A DNA stretch of 64,000 nt from the NCBI RefSeq assembly GCF_001424165.1, contig NZ_LMOJ01000025.1, forward strand, positions 1 through 64,000. The letters are read 5' to 3'. Shown in pieces: positions 62,983 to 64,000 of this stretch (positions within the stretch are counted from its first letter, which is position 1; each line of letters starts with the position of its first letter). This stretch comes from Massilia sp. Leaf139 (GTDB taxonomy: Bacteria > Pseudomonadota > Gammaproteobacteria > Burkholderiales > Burkholderiaceae_D). The notes beneath the pieces were generated by a model. The model ran no database searches. It was given only the letters and a program-made list of their open reading frames with translations, and had not been told where the DNA came from. The position numbers and the translations under genes are program-made.

Positions 62983-64000
62983 GCCGCCTTCAAACCCGTC
63001 AGGCGGCCATAGATGTTCTTGTAGCGCGCCACGCTCACCGGCCAGTTGCGCTCGGTCTCCACGTATTCGCGCCCGGCCAGGCGCAGCGCCGGCCACTTGG
63101 CCTGGGCGTCGAGCAGGTCACCGACCTTCAGCGCCAGCGCGCTCGGATCGTCCGGCGCGAACAGGATGCCGGTCTTGCCGTCGGTGATCAGCTCGCGGTG
63201 GCCGCCGACGCTGGACGCAGCCAGGATGCGGCCCTGCGCCATCGCTTCCAGCGGTTTCAGTGGCGTCACCAGGTCGGTCAGGCGCATCGACAGGCGCGGA
63301 TACACCAGCACGTCGAGCAGGTCGTAGTATTTCTGCACCTGGTCGTGCGGCACGCGGCCCGTGAACACGACCTTGTCGGCGATGTTCAGGTCTTTCGCCA
63401 GCTGGCGCAGCTGGGCATCCTGCGGCCCGCCGCCGACCAGCAGCACGCGCAGGTCGGGCGCGCGGGCGCTGAGGGCCGGCACCGCGCGCAGCAGCACGTC
63501 CAGGCCCTCATAGGCATAGAAGGAGCCGATGAAGCCGATCAGGCGGTGCCCCTGCAGGCCGAGCTGGCGTTTCAGATCCTGGTCGGCTTCGCCGCCGACG
63601 GCGAACTTGTCGATGTCGACCGCGTTCGGGATCACGGTGACCTTATTCGCCGGAATGCCGCGCTCGACGATGTCGCGGCGCAGGCCTTCGCAGATCGTGG
63701 TCACCGCGTCGGCGCGTTTCAGGGCATGGGTTTCCAGCGCGCGCGTCATCTTGTAGCGCAGGCCGTTCTCGGTGCTGGTGCCGTGGTCGACCGCGGCGTC
63801 CTCCCAGAAGGCACGCACCTCGTACACGACCGGGATGCCGAACTTGCGGCCCGCGCGGATGGCGGCGATCCCGTTCAGGCAGGGCGAGTGGGCGTGCAGC
63901 ACATCGGGCTTGATCTGCGGGATGATCTCGCTTAAGCGCTTTTCCAGGCCCTGGATCACTTCCAGCTGGTTCAGCACCGGCAGCTTCGCCAGCGCGCCGG
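62979..64000 (-). CDS. GT4-family glycosyltransferase, exosortase A system-associated type, truncated by the window edge
   Basis: At least 340 residues are visible; the frame stays open past 64000 and the N-terminal acceptor loop is cut off. IKPDVLHAHSPCLNGIAA, FYAYEGLDVLL and LVTPLKPLEAMAQGRIL are GT4 blocks, the last with the nucleotide-sugar-binding Glu. The DVLHAHSP and RAFWEDAAVDHGT segments resemble the exosortase A-associated glycosyltransferase group (TIGR04063). More genes of the locus should follow to the right. Confidence 0.88.
   Translation of the reverse strand, partial: GALAKLPVLNQLEVIQGLEKRLSEIIPQIKPDVLHAHSPCLNGIAAIRAGRKFGIPVVYEVRAFWEDAAVDHGTSTENGLRYKMTRALETHALKRADAVTTICEGLRRDIVERGIPANKVTVIPNAVDIDKFAVGGEADQDLKRQLGLQGHRLIGFIGSFYAYEGLDVLLRAVPALSARAPDLRVLLVGGGPQDAQLRQLAKDLNIADKVVFTGRVPHDQVQKYYDLLDVLVYPRLSMRLTDLVTPLKPLEAMAQGRILAASSVGGHRELITDGKTGILFAPDDPSALALKVGDLLDAQAKWPALRLAGREYVETERNWPVSVARYKNIYGRLTGLKAA

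Noticed and set aside
1..64000. CRISPR array or rRNA genes
   Set aside because: No regularly spaced identical repeats and no rRNA-like sequence were seen on reading.

Overview
The window is high-GC DNA from a betaproteobacterium of the Massilia/Janthinobacterium (Oxalobacteraceae) kind. I infer this from codon use, from the exosortase-A (XrtA/PEP-CTERM)-associated exopolysaccharide genes, and from the curli and type VI secretion genes. It divides into two unlike halves.

Left half, 1 to about 22740: accessory DNA. It opens with the edge of an IS3-family element and an HNH endonuclease gene. A leftward type VI secretion cassette follows: VgrG, a Tle5-type phospholipase D effector, a Sel1-repeat lipoprotein that is probably its immunity protein, and a PAAR tip. 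Next is an interrupted gene and a string of defence-like genes: an AAA_13 (PrrC/RloC-like) ATPase, a three-gene set ending in a CoiA-like nuclease, a second interrupted gene, and a 1271-residue protein with a C-terminal PD-(D/E)XK nuclease. An IS5-family remnant and a tyrosine integrase follow. The integrase sits beside a detached 3' fragment of tRNA-Arg(CCG), which I read as the right attachment site of the island. The intact tRNA and the island's other end should lie left of the window.

Right half, 22956 to 64000: an exopolysaccharide locus of the XrtA-associated type. It holds acyltransferases (three GNAT/CelD-like and one FemAB), a GT2 glycosyltransferase, TviB/TviC-type UDP-HexNAc dehydrogenase and epimerase, the priming sugar transferase, the PrsK/PrsR two-component system and a beta-helix protein. 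A complete curli operon (csgE, csgF, csgG and two curlins) is embedded at 37441-40858. After a flavin oxidase, an orphan protein and two divergent polysaccharide deacetylases comes the conserved XrtA-associated small-molecule module: hydrolase 1, hydrolase 2, acyl carrier protein, acyltransferase and PLP aminotransferase, divergent from acyl-CoA ligase and PLP decarboxylase. Then come a Wzx flippase, an asparagine-synthase-like protein, an N5-(carboxyethyl)ornithine synthase homologue, GT4 glycosyltransferases, a third deacetylase, the O-antigen-ligase-like TIGR03097 protein and a tiny membrane ORF. The last gene runs off the right edge. xrtA itself, the chain-length genes and prsT are not in the window.

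How they may work together: TviB/TviC supply an N-acetylhexosaminuronic acid, the TIGR03013 transferase starts the lipid-linked repeat, the GTs extend it, Wzx flips it and the Wzy/ligase-like protein polymerises or transfers it. The most interesting idea is that the asparagine-synthase-like enzyme and the carboxyethyl-amino-acid synthase, which overlap by 4 nt, make and attach an opine-type amino acid to the uronic acid of this polymer. PrsK/PrsR probably regulate the locus, but I found no convincing sigma-54 promoter in it.
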